From: Nocardia concava NBRC 100430
GTDB taxonomy: Bacteria; Actinomycetota; Actinomycetes; Mycobacteriales; Mycobacteriaceae
DNA length: 64,000 nt
Assembly: GCF_000308815.1 (NCBI RefSeq)
Contig: NZ_BAFX01000080.1
Location: 62,001 to 126,000, forward strand
Reading direction: 5' to 3'
The notes below the pieces were generated by a model. That model saw only the letters and a program-made list of their open reading frames with translations, searched no databases and was not told where the DNA came from. A program made the position numbers and the translations under genes. Of the stretch, positions 8,146 through 16,203 are shown one piece after another (within the stretch, counting starts at the first letter, position 1; every line of letters starts with the position of its first letter).

Positions 8146-9628
8146 CGTCCTGGGTGTTGCCCTTGAATCCGAGCCGCGTGTCGACCTTGCCGACGGGTGT
8201 GACGTGCTCGAACTGGCTGCGCAGCACCGCCTCGTAGCCGCCGACGGCGATCACCACCGAGGCGTCGTCGGGTGGGGTGCCGAAGTAGCCGAAGCCGCGG
8301 CTGGGACTGTAGATGGGCGGCAGCTTCGACCGGCCCATCTGGTCGAGAGCGCTGGCCTGCCAATAGGTGTCGGTGATGATGATGGCGTGCGCACGTTCGG
8401 CCGCCGGTAATCCGTCATAGACGCTGGTGACCTCGTCGGTGAGCTCGTGCCAGCCGAAAGAGCCGTAGACGCCGATATTGATGGCCGCCTCGGCGTCGTC
8501 CTTGGGCGGACGCACCTCGTCCGCGGGCCGCCAGGGCGTCGAGTACAGCGTGAAAGCCGTTGCGCCCAGGGCCAATACGGCGACGAAGGCGGTCAGTATG
8601 CGCCGCCACAGTGGTTTCACCCGTTCGGCCGTGCCGACCACACCCACCGCGCCCGCGGCGATCATGACCGCGTACATGCCCGCCGCGTAGTAGATCCGCC
8701 CGCCGGTGAGCAGGAACGCCGCGTACAGCAGCAACAGGGTCACCGCGAGAAATCGATAGGGCCGCAACGTATCCCAGCGCAGCAGCACCCACAGCCCCCA
8801 CACCAGCAGCAGCGCCCCCAGGTATCCGGCCAGGCTCACCGACATCGGCACGAACAGCAGCCGCCCGCCCAGAATCCCCTGCTCGGCCCCGATCACCCCG
8901 CCCATCTTCAGCTGCGGCCAGTCATGGTGCGCCTGCCACAGCAGTTCGGGCACGGTCGCGACCACCACGATCGCGCCGCCGGCCCACAGTAGCGGCCGCC
9001 GCACCAGTTCGCGCGGCCCGCACAGCAGGCTGCTCGCCGCGAGCGCTATCCAGAAGAACGGGATCAGCCACTTCACCTGCATGTCCACCGCGGTCACCAG
9101 CGCCGCGGCGAACAGCAGCCGGTCGTCGCGGGTGCGCACCCAGCGCACCACCAGCCAGGTGATGATCACCCACAGCGCCGTGTCGACCGCATTGGTGGTG
9201 AGCATGGTGCCCTGCAGCAGCAGGAACGGCGAACTCGCGTATCCGATCGCGGCCAGCAGCTGCGCCCAGCGCCCGCCCTCGAATTCACGGGCCAGCATGG
9301 CGCACAGCACGATCGCGGTAACGGTCAGCAGCACCGAAGGCAGCCGCAGCACCAGGAACGATCCGGGTGCGATGAGATCCATCAACCGCGACAGCAGCGG
9401 CAGCACCGGCCCCTGGTCGGCGTACCCGAACGCGGGCCGCCGCCCGGCCGCCAGGAAGTACAGCTCATCGCCGAAATACCCGTACCGCGACGCGGACAGC
9501 ACCAGCACCACCGCCGCCGGAACGGCCACCGCCGCCACCGTCCACCACGCCATGGGCGGACGATCCGAGGCCTTCGCATGCCGCCCGGAACCGCTGGGCC
9601 GGGCCGGGCGATCCACCACATCGGTCAA
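8075..9628 (-). CDS. PMT/ArnT-like membrane glycosyltransferase (GT39 superfamily)
   Basis: 517 aa from a TTG start at 9628, chosen because GAGGAG sits about six bases upstream; the upstream in-frame ATG lacks an RBS. About ten hydrophobic segments are visible. The first extracytoplasmic loop has the acidic GDELYFLA motif followed by RRPAFGYADQGPVLPLL, a pattern typical of the DUF2029/PMT_2 family in actinobacteria. Family enzymes transfer sugars from polyprenyl-phosphate donors to lipids, proteins or wall glycans on the outer face of the membrane. Acceptor and donor are unknown. It converges on and overlaps the ABC1 kinase gene and is likely transcribed alone. Confidence 0.8.
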   Translation of the reverse strand: MTDVVDRPARPSGSGRHAKASDRPPMAWWTVAAVAVPAAVVLVLSASRYGYFGDELYFLAAGRRPAFGYADQGPVLPLLSRLMDLIAPGSFLVLRLPSVLLTVTAIVLCAMLAREFEGGRWAQLLAAIGYASSPFLLLQGTMLTTNAVDTALWVIITWLVVRWVRTRDDRLLFAAALVTAVDMQVKWLIPFFWIALAASSLLCGPRELVRRPLLWAGGAIVVVATVPELLWQAHHDWPQLKMGGVIGAEQGILGGRLLFVPMSVSLAGYLGALLLVWGLWVLLRWDTLRPYRFLAVTLLLLYAAFLLTGGRIYYAAGMYAVMIAAGAVGVVGTAERVKPLWRRILTAFVAVLALGATAFTLYSTPWRPADEVRPPKDDAEAAINIGVYGSFGWHELTDEVTSVYDGLPAAERAHAIIITDTYWQASALDQMGRSKLPPIYSPSRGFGYFGTPPDDASVVIAVGGYEAVLRSQFEHVTPVGKVDTRLGFKGNTQDVTIWTCSGQKKPWAQVWQNWMHL

Positions 9629-9736
9629 CGCGCACTCCTCGACGGCGGGTGATGCTGCGAACAAGCCGAATCTACAGCTTCTTTCCAGCAAACCCGAGAC
9701 CCGGCGCGGATCGCCGTGCCGTCCTGTCAGGCGCTC

Positions 9737-9742
9737 TATACT
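9737..9742 (+). promoter_or_regulatory. probable -10 element (TATACT)
   Basis: TATACT lies 51 bp upstream of the ATG at 9793, a plausible actinobacterial sigA-type -10. No convincing -35 was found at the expected spacing. Confidence 0.35.
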
Positions 9743-9792
9743 CGATGCCGGTGTGATTGCCGCGCAACGCGTTTCAGCGAAGGAGGCCCGGC

Positions 9793-10296
9793 ATGACCGA
9801 GCAAACCCCAGACACCAACCCCTACGGCACCCCGACCACCAGCGGTCCGGAGCCGATCCGCTCCTATCAGAACGTGCTCAACGCCTTCATCCGGAGCCTG
9901 CTCAAGGTGCCGTTCCTGGCTCCCCAGGTCGGCAAACGACTGGTCGTCCTGCACGTGGTCGGCCGCAAGTCCGGCAAGGTCTACGACATCCCGGTCGCGT
10001 ACACCCGCCATGACGGCGACATCCTGATCGGCACCAGCAAACGCGCGTGGGTGAGCAATATCCAGAAGGGCACCCCGCTCGCCGTGTCGTTCGGCGGCCC
10101 GAAGCGTACCGCCGACGCCGAGGTGCTCACCGACGCCGAATCGGTGGTGCGGCTGACCGAGATCATCGCCCGCGACAACAAGCAGTGGGCCAAGTTCAAC
10201 GGTGTCGGCCTCGACGCCCAGGGCAATCCGAACAAGGCCGACGCCTACCAGAGCTGGCAGCAGGGCACGGTGATCATCCGGCTCACCGTGCACTGA
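9793..10296 (+). CDS. nitroreductase/quinone reductase family (deazaflavin F420-dependent type) protein
   Basis: 167 aa, ATG preceded by GAAGGAGG. The sequence matches the DUF385/Ddn-type split beta-barrel family: VVLHVVGRKSGKVYDIPVAY (the G-R-x-S-G core), then a DILIGTSKRAWVSNIQ segment and a C-terminal RLTV strand. Characterised mycobacterial relatives use reduced F420 to reduce quinones or nitroaromatics, generally at the membrane. The physiological substrate here is unknown. It converges on a second, shorter member of the same superfamily with an 8-bp gap, so the two are neighbours but not an operon. Confidence 0.8.
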   Translation: MTEQTPDTNPYGTPTTSGPEPIRSYQNVLNAFIRSLLKVPFLAPQVGKRLVVLHVVGRKSGKVYDIPVAYTRHDGDILIGTSKRAWVSNIQKGTPLAVSFGGPKRTADAEVLTDAESVVRLTEIIARDNKQWAKFNGVGLDAQGNPNKADAYQSWQQGTVIIRLTVH

Positions 10297-10304
10297 GAGC
10301 CCGT

Positions 10305-10685
10305 TCAAGGCACGAGGCGGGCCTGCACGTAGTCCTCGGCGTTCAGGCCCACCAGCACCTGCCGCACCAGCGGCGGCGCCCAGGACGCGGACGCGTCGTG
10401 CCCGAGCACCGGATCGGTGAGCGTCACCGTGCGACCCCGATGCTCGAATTCGAACGTGCCCGCGGCCCGGATGTTCTTGAGCCAGTCCACGTCCCGCCCA
10501 TAGGTCAGCGCGATGCGATAGCCGCCGTCGCGCGGGAAGACCATGACCGGCGATCGGTACACCCGCCCGGACTTGCGGCCGCGATGGATCACGATCCCGA
10601 GGAACGGCGCGACCCGGGCCGCCACGCCCAGTACCGGATTGCTGATCTTCCGATTGATCTTCGCGAGTGTCCTGGGCAGCGGCAT
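10305..10685 (-). CDS. small nitroreductase/DUF385 family protein (deazaflavin-type split barrel)
   Basis: 126 aa with GGGAGGACG upstream of the ATG. It contains the family core IHRGRKSGRVYRSPVMVF and the paired segment RIALTYGRDVDWLKNI, where D-x-x-W-L-K-N is typical of this group. It is likely to bind F420 or FMN. It is related to, but clearly diverged from, the gene facing it at 9793-10296. No neighbour gives a substrate. Confidence 0.78.
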   Translation of the reverse strand: MPLPRTLAKINRKISNPVLGVAARVAPFLGIVIHRGRKSGRVYRSPVMVFPRDGGYRIALTYGRDVDWLKNIRAAGTFEFEHRGRTVTLTDPVLGHDASASWAPPLVRQVLVGLNAEDYVQARLVP

Positions 10686-10854
10686 GATCTCGTCCTCCCT
10701 GACGAAAGCGATTGCGCCCCTGAGGCTACGCCGCGCCGGTTCCGGCCGCCCGGTATCGCCGAGAGCGCGGGCCGCGCCTCGCCCCGTGGGCCACGGCTAA
10801 GGTTCACCGCAGGGCGCCGGGTTGCGCGGCGCGGCGGAATGGAGGGCCCGGCCC

Positions 10855-11373
10855 ATGTCGGAGATGATCGCGGTGTACGACAAGGCCGGTCGCCAGATCG
10901 GCTCGGAGGAGCGCGCGGTGGTGTACGCCGAGGGCATCTGGCACGCCAGCGCGGGCGTGCTGGTGCGGTCTCGTGACGGCTCGAAGGTGTACGTGCACAA
11001 GCGAACCGACACCAAGGCGGTCTTCGCGGGCATGCACGACTGCCTCGCGGGCGGAGTCCTGGATCCCGGTGAGGATCCGACGGAGGCCGCGATCCGCGAA
11101 CTCGGTGAGGAACTCGGCATCGAACTGGGTCCCGACGACGACAAGCCGCTGCCCTTGGCGACCGCATCCTGGGACGGCGAGTGGGCCGGGCGTCCCATGC
11201 GCTGCCATCTGTTCGCCTACGAACTGCGCTACGACGGCCCGATCCGCCACCAACCCGAGGAGATCGTGGACGGCTGGTGGTGGACCGATGACGAACTCCG
11301 CGCCCACCTGGCGGACCCGTCGTGGCCCTTCGTCCCCGACACCCGCACCCTCATCCCCGACCTGCTGCGCTGA
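10855..11373 (+). CDS. Nudix hydrolase
   Basis: 172 aa. The Nudix box is intact: G-x5-E-x7-R-E-L-x-E-E-L-G-I is read directly from GVLDPGEDPTEAAIRELGEE followed by LGI. The ATG at 10855 is chosen over one 33 bp upstream because GGAGGG lies just before it. The N-terminus (EMIAVYDKAGRQIGSEER) and length resemble the IDI-like Nudix proteins that act on nucleoside diphosphate derivatives. The substrate cannot be told from sequence. It is monocistronic and is followed by a 17-bp perfect-stem terminator. Confidence 0.85.
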   Translation: MSEMIAVYDKAGRQIGSEERAVVYAEGIWHASAGVLVRSRDGSKVYVHKRTDTKAVFAGMHDCLAGGVLDPGEDPTEAAIRELGEELGIELGPDDDKPLPLATASWDGEWAGRPMRCHLFAYELRYDGPIRHQPEEIVDGWWWTDDELRAHLADPSWPFVPDTRTLIPDLLR

Positions 11374-11394
11374 CCCGCCCTACTCCGGAAACGC

Positions 11395-11434
11395 CGACGG
11401 CCCATCGAATCCCGCGCGATTCGATGGGCCGTCG
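11395..11434. terminator. bidirectional hairpin terminator (17-bp perfect stem)
   Basis: Arms CGACGGCCCATCGAATC (11395-11411) and its exact reverse complement (11418-11434) flank a 6-nt loop. It sits between the Nudix stop and the stop of the 32-aa minus-strand gene, so it can serve both. There is no U-tract, as is usual in actinobacteria. Confidence 0.8.
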
Positions 11435-11446
11435 TGGCTCAGGTGC

Positions 11447-11545
11447 TTACTTGGCGGCAGAGCCGGGGGCGCCGCTGCCCGAGAACAGGCCCTGAATGGT
11501 CTTGATCAAGACCGCGGCAAAGAAATCTTCTGCGGATCCGGTCAC
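11447..11545 (-). CDS. small 32-aa hypothetical protein
   Basis: A GTG-started frame of 32 codons (GTG at 11545, TAA at 11447-11449) has an excellent GATGAGGAG ribosome-binding site with ideal spacing, and a strong hairpin terminator immediately downstream. The peptide begins MTGSAEDFFAAVLIKTIQGL; residues 6-21 could form an amphipathic helix (Phe8/Phe9, Val12/Leu13, Ile17, Leu20/Phe21 on one side) and the tail is Gly/Ala/Ser-rich. There is no signal peptide. The long, AT-rich upstream region carries a perfect GlxR/Crp-type box. The function is unknown. By analogy only, very small signal-less amphipathic proteins in this order include the PorA/PorH cell-wall channel peptides. Confidence 0.6.
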   Translation of the reverse strand: MTGSAEDFFAAVLIKTIQGLFSGSGAPGSAAK

Positions 11546-11582
11546 GCGCTTACTCCTCATCTGTGCAATGTCGCGTCGAGCA

Positions 11583-11604
11583 TGTGAATCATGCACGGTT
11601 CACA
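11583..11604. promoter_or_regulatory. inverted repeat in the leader of the 32-aa gene
   Basis: TGTGAA (11583-11588) and TTCACA (11599-11604) are exact inverted arms separated by 10 nt, 38 bp upstream of the GTG. The half-sites resemble Crp-type half-sites but the spacing is too long for a standard Crp site. Confidence 0.3.
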
Positions 11605-11703
11605 TTCGTGAGGGAGCGATTTCCGCGGGAAATTTCTCCCGGGCCCGACTGGAGCTAAACCGTAGAACTGGTTCCAACAGGCTTTATATCGATTTGATAA
11701 AAG

Positions 11704-11719
11704 TGTGACTTAGGTCACA
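11704..11719. promoter_or_regulatory. GlxR/Crp-type binding site
   Basis: TGTGACTTAGGTCACA matches the GlxR/Crp consensus TGTGA-NNTANN-TCACA at every defined position. It lies 159 bp upstream of the 32-aa gene start, just before the stop of the AIM24 gene, next to an AT-rich stretch (TTTATATCGATTTGATAAAA) that may hold the promoter. Confidence 0.65.
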
Positions 11720-11722
11720 GCA

Positions 11723-12403
11723 TTAACCGGACGAAGCGCTCGAACCGGCCCACGCGGCGAAGGCTCCGGGGTTGCGGGTCTGCAGTAGCACCCGGCCGGG
11801 ACCGGTGAAATCGAATACCAATCCCTCGCCCGATTTGAGCGATTGCAGCGAGCGGCCGGAGACCGCGCGCCGAATGGTGAAGTTCATCGCCAGGTCGTAG
11901 GCGACCACGTGCCCGGTGTCGATGGTGACCGGTTCACCGGGACCCAGATCGATGACGTCGATCGCCCCGAACACGCCCAGCACCACCTCGCCCTGCCCGT
12001 GCGCGCGCAATCCGAACCCGCCCTCGCCGCCGAACAGATTGGCCAGCCCGCCCCATTTGGCCTCCACGGTCACCCCGTGCGAGTTGGCGATCCAGCCGCC
12101 GCGGCTGATGAAGAACGGCCGGTCGGGCGTGATCGGCAGGGCGAGCATGTCGCCGGGTAGCGCCGGGGCCACGTCCACCCAGCCGCCCTGGGGCGGCGCG
12201 GTGAACGTGGACACGAAGAACGACTCCCCCGCCAGCACCGAGCGCTTGAGCCCGGCCAGGATGCCGCCTTCGGCCTTGGAGGACAACAGGACTCCCGCCG
12301 AGTGGGCCACCATGGCCCCGCTCTCCACGCGCATGGGCTCACCCCCGGCCAGGAAGCACCGCGCAATGGTCGACGACGGATTGTGCCGCAGTTCCACCTT
12401 CAT
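11723..12403 (-). CDS. AIM24 family protein
   Basis: 226 aa, matching the usual length of the AIM24 (TIGR00266-like) family. Characteristic features are an early SSTIARCFLAGGEPMRVESGAMVAH-like region, repeated Gly-rich beta segments (GGWIANSHG, GLGLR-like GGFGLRAHGQG), and the C-terminal GLVFDFTGPGRVLLQTRNP block. The fold is a double-psi beta structure resembling tryptophan-RNA attenuation proteins. The bacterial role is unknown. It stands alone between the GlxR-type box and the ABC-transporter operon. Confidence 0.8.
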   Translation of the reverse strand: MKVELRHNPSSTIARCFLAGGEPMRVESGAMVAHSAGVLLSSKAEGGILAGLKRSVLAGESFFVSTFTAPPQGGWVDVAPALPGDMLALPITPDRPFFISRGGWIANSHGVTVEAKWGGLANLFGGEGGFGLRAHGQGEVVLGVFGAIDVIDLGPGEPVTIDTGHVVAYDLAMNFTIRRAVSGRSLQSLKSGEGLVFDFTGPGRVLLQTRNPGAFAAWAGSSASSG

Positions 12404-12454
12404 GCCGCGAGATTAACAGCGCGGACCGGCGCGGGGGTGAACCTCACGTATGCG

Positions 12455-13597
12455 CTATTTGCCGCCCTCGGTGAGGGTGACCGGCTGTGCGGCGTAAGAA
12501 CTTCCGGTGACGTCGACGCCCTGGGTCTTGAGCAGATCCAGCGCCTTGGTGATGTATTCGACCGAGTAGGCCGCGGCGTCGGGATCCTTGGTGAGGACGG
12601 TCTTGCCCTCCTGGTTCTTGGTGGTCTTGGCGATGGCCACGGTGCGGTCCCAGGCGGTCTTGTCGATCGCCCCGATTCCGTTGGGGGACGGCCAGATCAG
12701 CTTGTTCACCTCGGTGATCTGCCACTGCTGATGGCTGGCGCCCAGCGTCGATCCGGCGGCCACGGTCAGGTCGCGGCACTTCTCGACATTGTCGCGGCAG
12801 AAGGCCCAGCCCTTGAGCGAGGCCGCGATGAACTTCACCGTCTGGTCGGCGTACTTCGAGTCCTTCAGCTTCTCGGTATTGGCCCAGATGGCGTCCTGCA
12901 GCATGGCCACGCCGGCGTCGTTCCAGTCGATGGTGGCGAAATCGTCTGCGGTGTAGAGCTTTCCGGTGGCGGGGTTCTTCACCTCGAGCAGCTGCGCGTA
13001 CTCGTTGTAGGACATGGCCTGGGCGGCGTCGATGTCGTGGGCGAGGAAGGCGTTCATATCGAACTGCTGCTGGACCAGGGTGACGTCCTTGGCGGGGTCG
13101 AGGCCCGCCTTGGTCATGCCCGCGAAGAGCTCGAATTCATTGCCGTAGCCCCAGTTTCCGACCTTCTTGCCCTTCAGGTCGGCGGGGCCGGAGATGCCGG
13201 CGCTCTTGAACGACACCTGTTTGGTGCCGGAGCGCTGGAAGATCTGGGCGACATCGGTGATGCCCGCCCCGGCCTCGCGGGAGGCCAGCGCCTTGGGCAC
13301 CCACGCGATGGCGTAGTCGGCCTGGCCCTGGGCCAGCACGGTCTGCGGAACGATATCGGTTCCGCCGTCGAGGATCTGGACGTCGAGGCCCTGCTCCTTG
13401 TAGTAGCCCTGCGAGACCGCGGCCAGGTAGCCCGCGAACTGGCCCTGCTTGAACCACTGCAGCTGCAGCTTGACCTTGGTGAGTCCGTCGGAGGTGGTGG
13501 AGTTGTCGGTGGTGCTGCATCCGGACAGTGCGGCCACCGCCAGGGTGGCGGCCGCCAGCACGGCCCGGAAACGCAATCTACGGGTGGTACTTCTCAT
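12455..13597 (-). CDS. ABC transporter substrate-binding lipoprotein (NMT1/THI5-like)
   Basis: 380 aa starting at the ATG at 13597 (GGGAG upstream; ATGA overlap with the permease gene). It has a lipoprotein signal: basic N-terminus, hydrophobic AVLAAATLAVAAL, lipobox LSGC. The mature part begins KLQLQWFKQGQFAGYLAAVS and QGYYKEQGLDVQILDGG, signatures of the NMT1/THI5-like periplasmic-binding family that binds pyrimidine-like and other small heterocycles. It is the last gene of the seven-gene operon. The context (dihydropyrimidinase and carbamoyl amide hydrolase) suggests the ligand is a pyrimidine, hydantoin or related ureide; this is inference. Confidence 0.88.
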   Translation of the reverse strand: MRSTTRRLRFRAVLAAATLAVAALSGCSTTDNSTTSDGLTKVKLQLQWFKQGQFAGYLAAVSQGYYKEQGLDVQILDGGTDIVPQTVLAQGQADYAIAWVPKALASREAGAGITDVAQIFQRSGTKQVSFKSAGISGPADLKGKKVGNWGYGNEFELFAGMTKAGLDPAKDVTLVQQQFDMNAFLAHDIDAAQAMSYNEYAQLLEVKNPATGKLYTADDFATIDWNDAGVAMLQDAIWANTEKLKDSKYADQTVKFIAASLKGWAFCRDNVEKCRDLTVAAGSTLGASHQQWQITEVNKLIWPSPNGIGAIDKTAWDRTVAIAKTTKNQEGKTVLTKDPDAAAYSVEYITKALDLLKTQGVDVTGSSYAAQPVTLTEGGK

Positions 13598-14367
13598 TTC
13601 GATCTCCCAGGGATGGTGCGGGGTCTGCGGGTGAGCTGCTCGAGCAGCAGCACGGCGGCCAGGAACACCAGGCCGAGGATCATGGCGGCCGCGACATAGG
13701 CCCAGGCGCGCGGGTAGGCGGTATTGGCGGCGGCGGAGGTGATGCGGCTGCCCAGGCCGTGCTGCAGGCCGCCGAAGTATTCGGCGATGATGGCCGCGAT
13801 CACGGCGCCGGGCGCGGCGATGCGCAGGCCGGTGAACAGGTGCGGCAGCGCGGCGGGCAGGCGGACGGTGCGGGTGATCTGCCAGCCGGTGGCGGCGTAG
13901 GCATGCATCAGGTCGGCGTGCACGCGCGGGACCTGACGCAATCCGCGTGCGGTGCTGACGAAGACGGGGAAGAACACCACGATGGTGGCCACCAGGCGGC
14001 GTGGCAGGTCGGTGGTGGTGGAGTACATGGAGTTCAGCAGCGGGGCCAGCGCCACGATCGGGATGGCGGCGGCACCGGCGGCGAGCGCGCCGAGTACGCC
14101 GTTCACGACCTGGAAGCGGGCGGCGATGATGGCGGCCGCGATGCCGAGGAACGCGCCCGCGATCAGCCCGACCAGCGCGTTCTTGCCGGTGGCGACGGCC
14201 GCCTCGAGAATCGCGTGATGGTTGTCGCCGAACGCCTTTCCGATGGCGCTGGGCGAGGGCAGCAGGAACGACGGCACCCCCGCCGCGACGGTCAGCACCT
14301 GCCACAGGGTGAGCAGGGCGACGCCGAAAAGCACTGGCGGCAACCAGGTTTTGAGCACACGGGTCAT
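13594..14367 (-). CDS. ABC transporter permease (BPD type)
   Basis: 257 aa with five or six hydrophobic helices and the binding-protein-dependent permease EAA-like loop (DLMHAYAATGWQITRTVRLPAALPHL, with the conserved Gly and Leu-Pro), which contacts the ATPase. It overlaps its neighbours by ATGA at both ends. A second, different permease is encoded in the same operon, so the channel is probably a heterodimer. It belongs with the NMT1-like binding protein and the ATPase of this cluster. Confidence 0.88.
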   Translation of the reverse strand: MTRVLKTWLPPVLFGVALLTLWQVLTVAAGVPSFLLPSPSAIGKAFGDNHHAILEAAVATGKNALVGLIAGAFLGIAAAIIAARFQVVNGVLGALAAGAAAIPIVALAPLLNSMYSTTTDLPRRLVATIVVFFPVFVSTARGLRQVPRVHADLMHAYAATGWQITRTVRLPAALPHLFTGLRIAAPGAVIAAIIAEYFGGLQHGLGSRITSAAANTAYPRAWAYVAAAMILGLVFLAAVLLLEQLTRRPRTIPGRSK

Positions 14368-15218
14368 CGGATGTCCCGTCCTGCGGTGCTTTTCGGCGCG
14401 CCTGCGCCGCCATGCCCCTCATGCAGGGCGGCGCGGACAGCGGCCACCGCGGAGAAGAACTCCTCGCTGGACCGCACATCGTCGTCGCTGTCGCGGTTCC
14501 AACCACCGGTCGACAGCACTTCGGTGATCCGGCCGGGTCGCGGTGACATGACCACGACGCGGTCGGAGAGGAATACGGCCTCGGGGATCGAGTGCGTGAC
14601 GAAAAGCACTGCGGCCCCGGTCTCTTCGGCGATGCGCAGCAGTTCGCCCTGCATGCGTTCGCGGGTCATCTCGTCGAGCGCGCCGAAGGGTTCGTCCATG
14701 AGCAGCAGCGGAGGTTTGCGGGCCAGCGCCCGGGCGATGGCGACGCGCTGCTGCATACCGCCGGACAGTTCGGCCGGGAAGCGGCGAGCGAATTCGGTCA
14801 GGCCGGTGATCTCGAGCAGTTCGGCGCTGCGGGAGCGTCTTTCCTTCTTCCCGACGCCGTGCAACTGCAGCGGCAGCTCGATGTTCTCCTGCACGGTCCG
14901 CCAGTCCAGCAGTCCGGCCTGCTGGAAGGCGATGCCGTAGTCCTGGTCGAGGCGGGCTTTTCGCGCGCTCTTGCCGTGCACCACAACGGTTCCCGAGCTG
15001 GGCTGCTCGAGGTCGGCGACGATGCGCAGCAGGGTCGATTTGCCGCAGCCGGACGGGCCGATGAGCGAGACGAATTCACCGGCGGCGAGGGTGAGGCTCA
15101 CGTCCTGCAGCGCGGTCACCTGTCCGGCGCTGAAGATCTTTCCCACGCCGGTCAATTCGACGGCGGGCACGGTGTCGACGGCCGGGTCCGACGCGGCCAC
15201 GGATGTCTCGATGGTCAC
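14364..15218 (-). CDS. ABC transporter ATP-binding protein
   Basis: 284 aa from the GTG at 15218, which has GGAGGT upstream; a longer frame reaching 15341 has no RBS. Walker A is GPSGCGKST (residues 54-62), signature LSGGMQQRVA, Walker B LLLMDEPFGALD, and switch His in FVTHSIPEA. It is of the nitrate/taurine/pyrimidine-precursor uptake type (TauB/SsuB/ThiZ-like). It ends in an ATGA overlap with the following permease gene. It probably energises both permeases of the operon. Confidence 0.9.
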   Translation of the reverse strand: MTIETSVAASDPAVDTVPAVELTGVGKIFSAGQVTALQDVSLTLAAGEFVSLIGPSGCGKSTLLRIVADLEQPSSGTVVVHGKSARKARLDQDYGIAFQQAGLLDWRTVQENIELPLQLHGVGKKERRSRSAELLEITGLTEFARRFPAELSGGMQQRVAIARALARKPPLLLMDEPFGALDEMTRERMQGELLRIAEETGAAVLFVTHSIPEAVFLSDRVVVMSPRPGRITEVLSTGGWNRDSDDDVRSSEEFFSAVAAVRAALHEGHGGAGAPKSTAGRDIR

Positions 15219-15252
15219 GGGGTACCTCCGAACGAAAGGGGTGGAGCTGAAT

Positions 15253-16203
15253 TCACCGACGCGCTCCCGAGGTGTGGCCGGGGCGGGCGTAGCGGCGCAG
15301 CAGGAATTCCAGCAGTGCGACCAGGCCGGTGAGCACGACACCCAGCAGGGCGGCCGCGATCACGGCGGCGTACAGCCGGGCGGCGTTGCCGGTGGACTGC
15401 TGGGAGAACACGATGATCTGGCGGCCGATACCGCCCGCGGTCCCGGTCGAGATCTCGGCGACCACACTGCCGATCACCGCGGCGGCGGCGCCCAGGCGCA
15501 GGGCGGGCAGGATGTGCGGCACGGCGGCGGGCAACCGCAGGTGCAGCACTGTGGCCCACCATCCGGCGGCGCAGCTGTGCAGCAGTTCGACCGAAGCCTT
15601 TGCCGGAGACTGCAATCCGCGCAGAGTGCCAATGGCGACCGGGAAGAACACCAGGTAGGACGCGATCACCACGATGCTCATCCACGGCTGCCAGGGCTGC
15701 CCGCCGATATTGATCTTCCCGCCCCAGCCCGCGACCAGGGGTGCGAGCGCGATCAGCGGAATGGTCTGGGAGACGATCACATACGGCAGCAGTCCGCGTT
15801 CGACGAGCGTGAACCGCTGCATGAGCAGCGCCAGCGCAATGCCCACCACGGTGCCCAATCCCAGTGCGAGCAGGGCGAGTTCGAGGGTGAAGCCCGCCGT
15901 GCGCAACAGTGTCGCGCCGACGGTGGTCTTGCCGTCGCGCTCCCCCAGCACGGTCAGCACCGCCCACGAGTGCGGCAGCGCCGCGTCGGTGGTGCGCGGC
16001 AGCACCCGTTGGCCGCCGATACTGGCCCCGTTGGCGGGCACCAGCGCCTTCACCAGTTCCCACGCGCCGATCACCAGGACGAACGCGGCGACCGGATACA
16101 GCACCCGCCACGCGCCCCGGCCCACGCCGCCGAGCCCGCGGGCGGGAGGGGCCACCTGTACCTCGACGGCATCGGCGGCCCGGGTGACGGTGGTGGTGGT
16201 CAT
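15253..16203 (-). CDS. ABC transporter permease (BPD type)
   Basis: 316 aa. It has an N-terminal cytoplasmic extension of ~30 residues, then six hydrophobic segments and the EAA loop (ASVELLHSCAAGWWATVLHLRLPAAVPHI). It is paralogous to the permease at 13594-14367 but with a different N-terminus and a long loop after the first membrane helix (residues ~55-100). Its start overlaps the stop of the LLM oxidoreductase gene (ATGA), tying transport to the catabolic genes. A 34-bp gap separates it from the ATPase gene. Confidence 0.88.
   Translation of the reverse strand: MTTTTVTRAADAVEVQVAPPARGLGGVGRGAWRVLYPVAAFVLVIGAWELVKALVPANGASIGGQRVLPRTTDAALPHSWAVLTVLGERDGKTTVGATLLRTAGFTLELALLALGLGTVVGIALALLMQRFTLVERGLLPYVIVSQTIPLIALAPLVAGWGGKINIGGQPWQPWMSIVVIASYLVFFPVAIGTLRGLQSPAKASVELLHSCAAGWWATVLHLRLPAAVPHILPALRLGAAAAVIGSVVAEISTGTAGGIGRQIIVFSQQSTGNAARLYAAVIAAALLGVVLTGLVALLEFLLRRYARPGHTSGARR

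Noticed and set aside
11496..11708. 70-codon plus-strand frame over the small-gene leader
   Set aside because: It lacks an RBS and runs antisense to the 32-aa gene and through its promoter and GlxR-type box.
13598..13620. Thiamine pyrophosphate riboswitch for the NMT1/THI5-like transporter
   Set aside because: The gene is internal to an operon with overlapping ATGA junctions; there is no leader to hold a riboswitch and no thiamine gene nearby.
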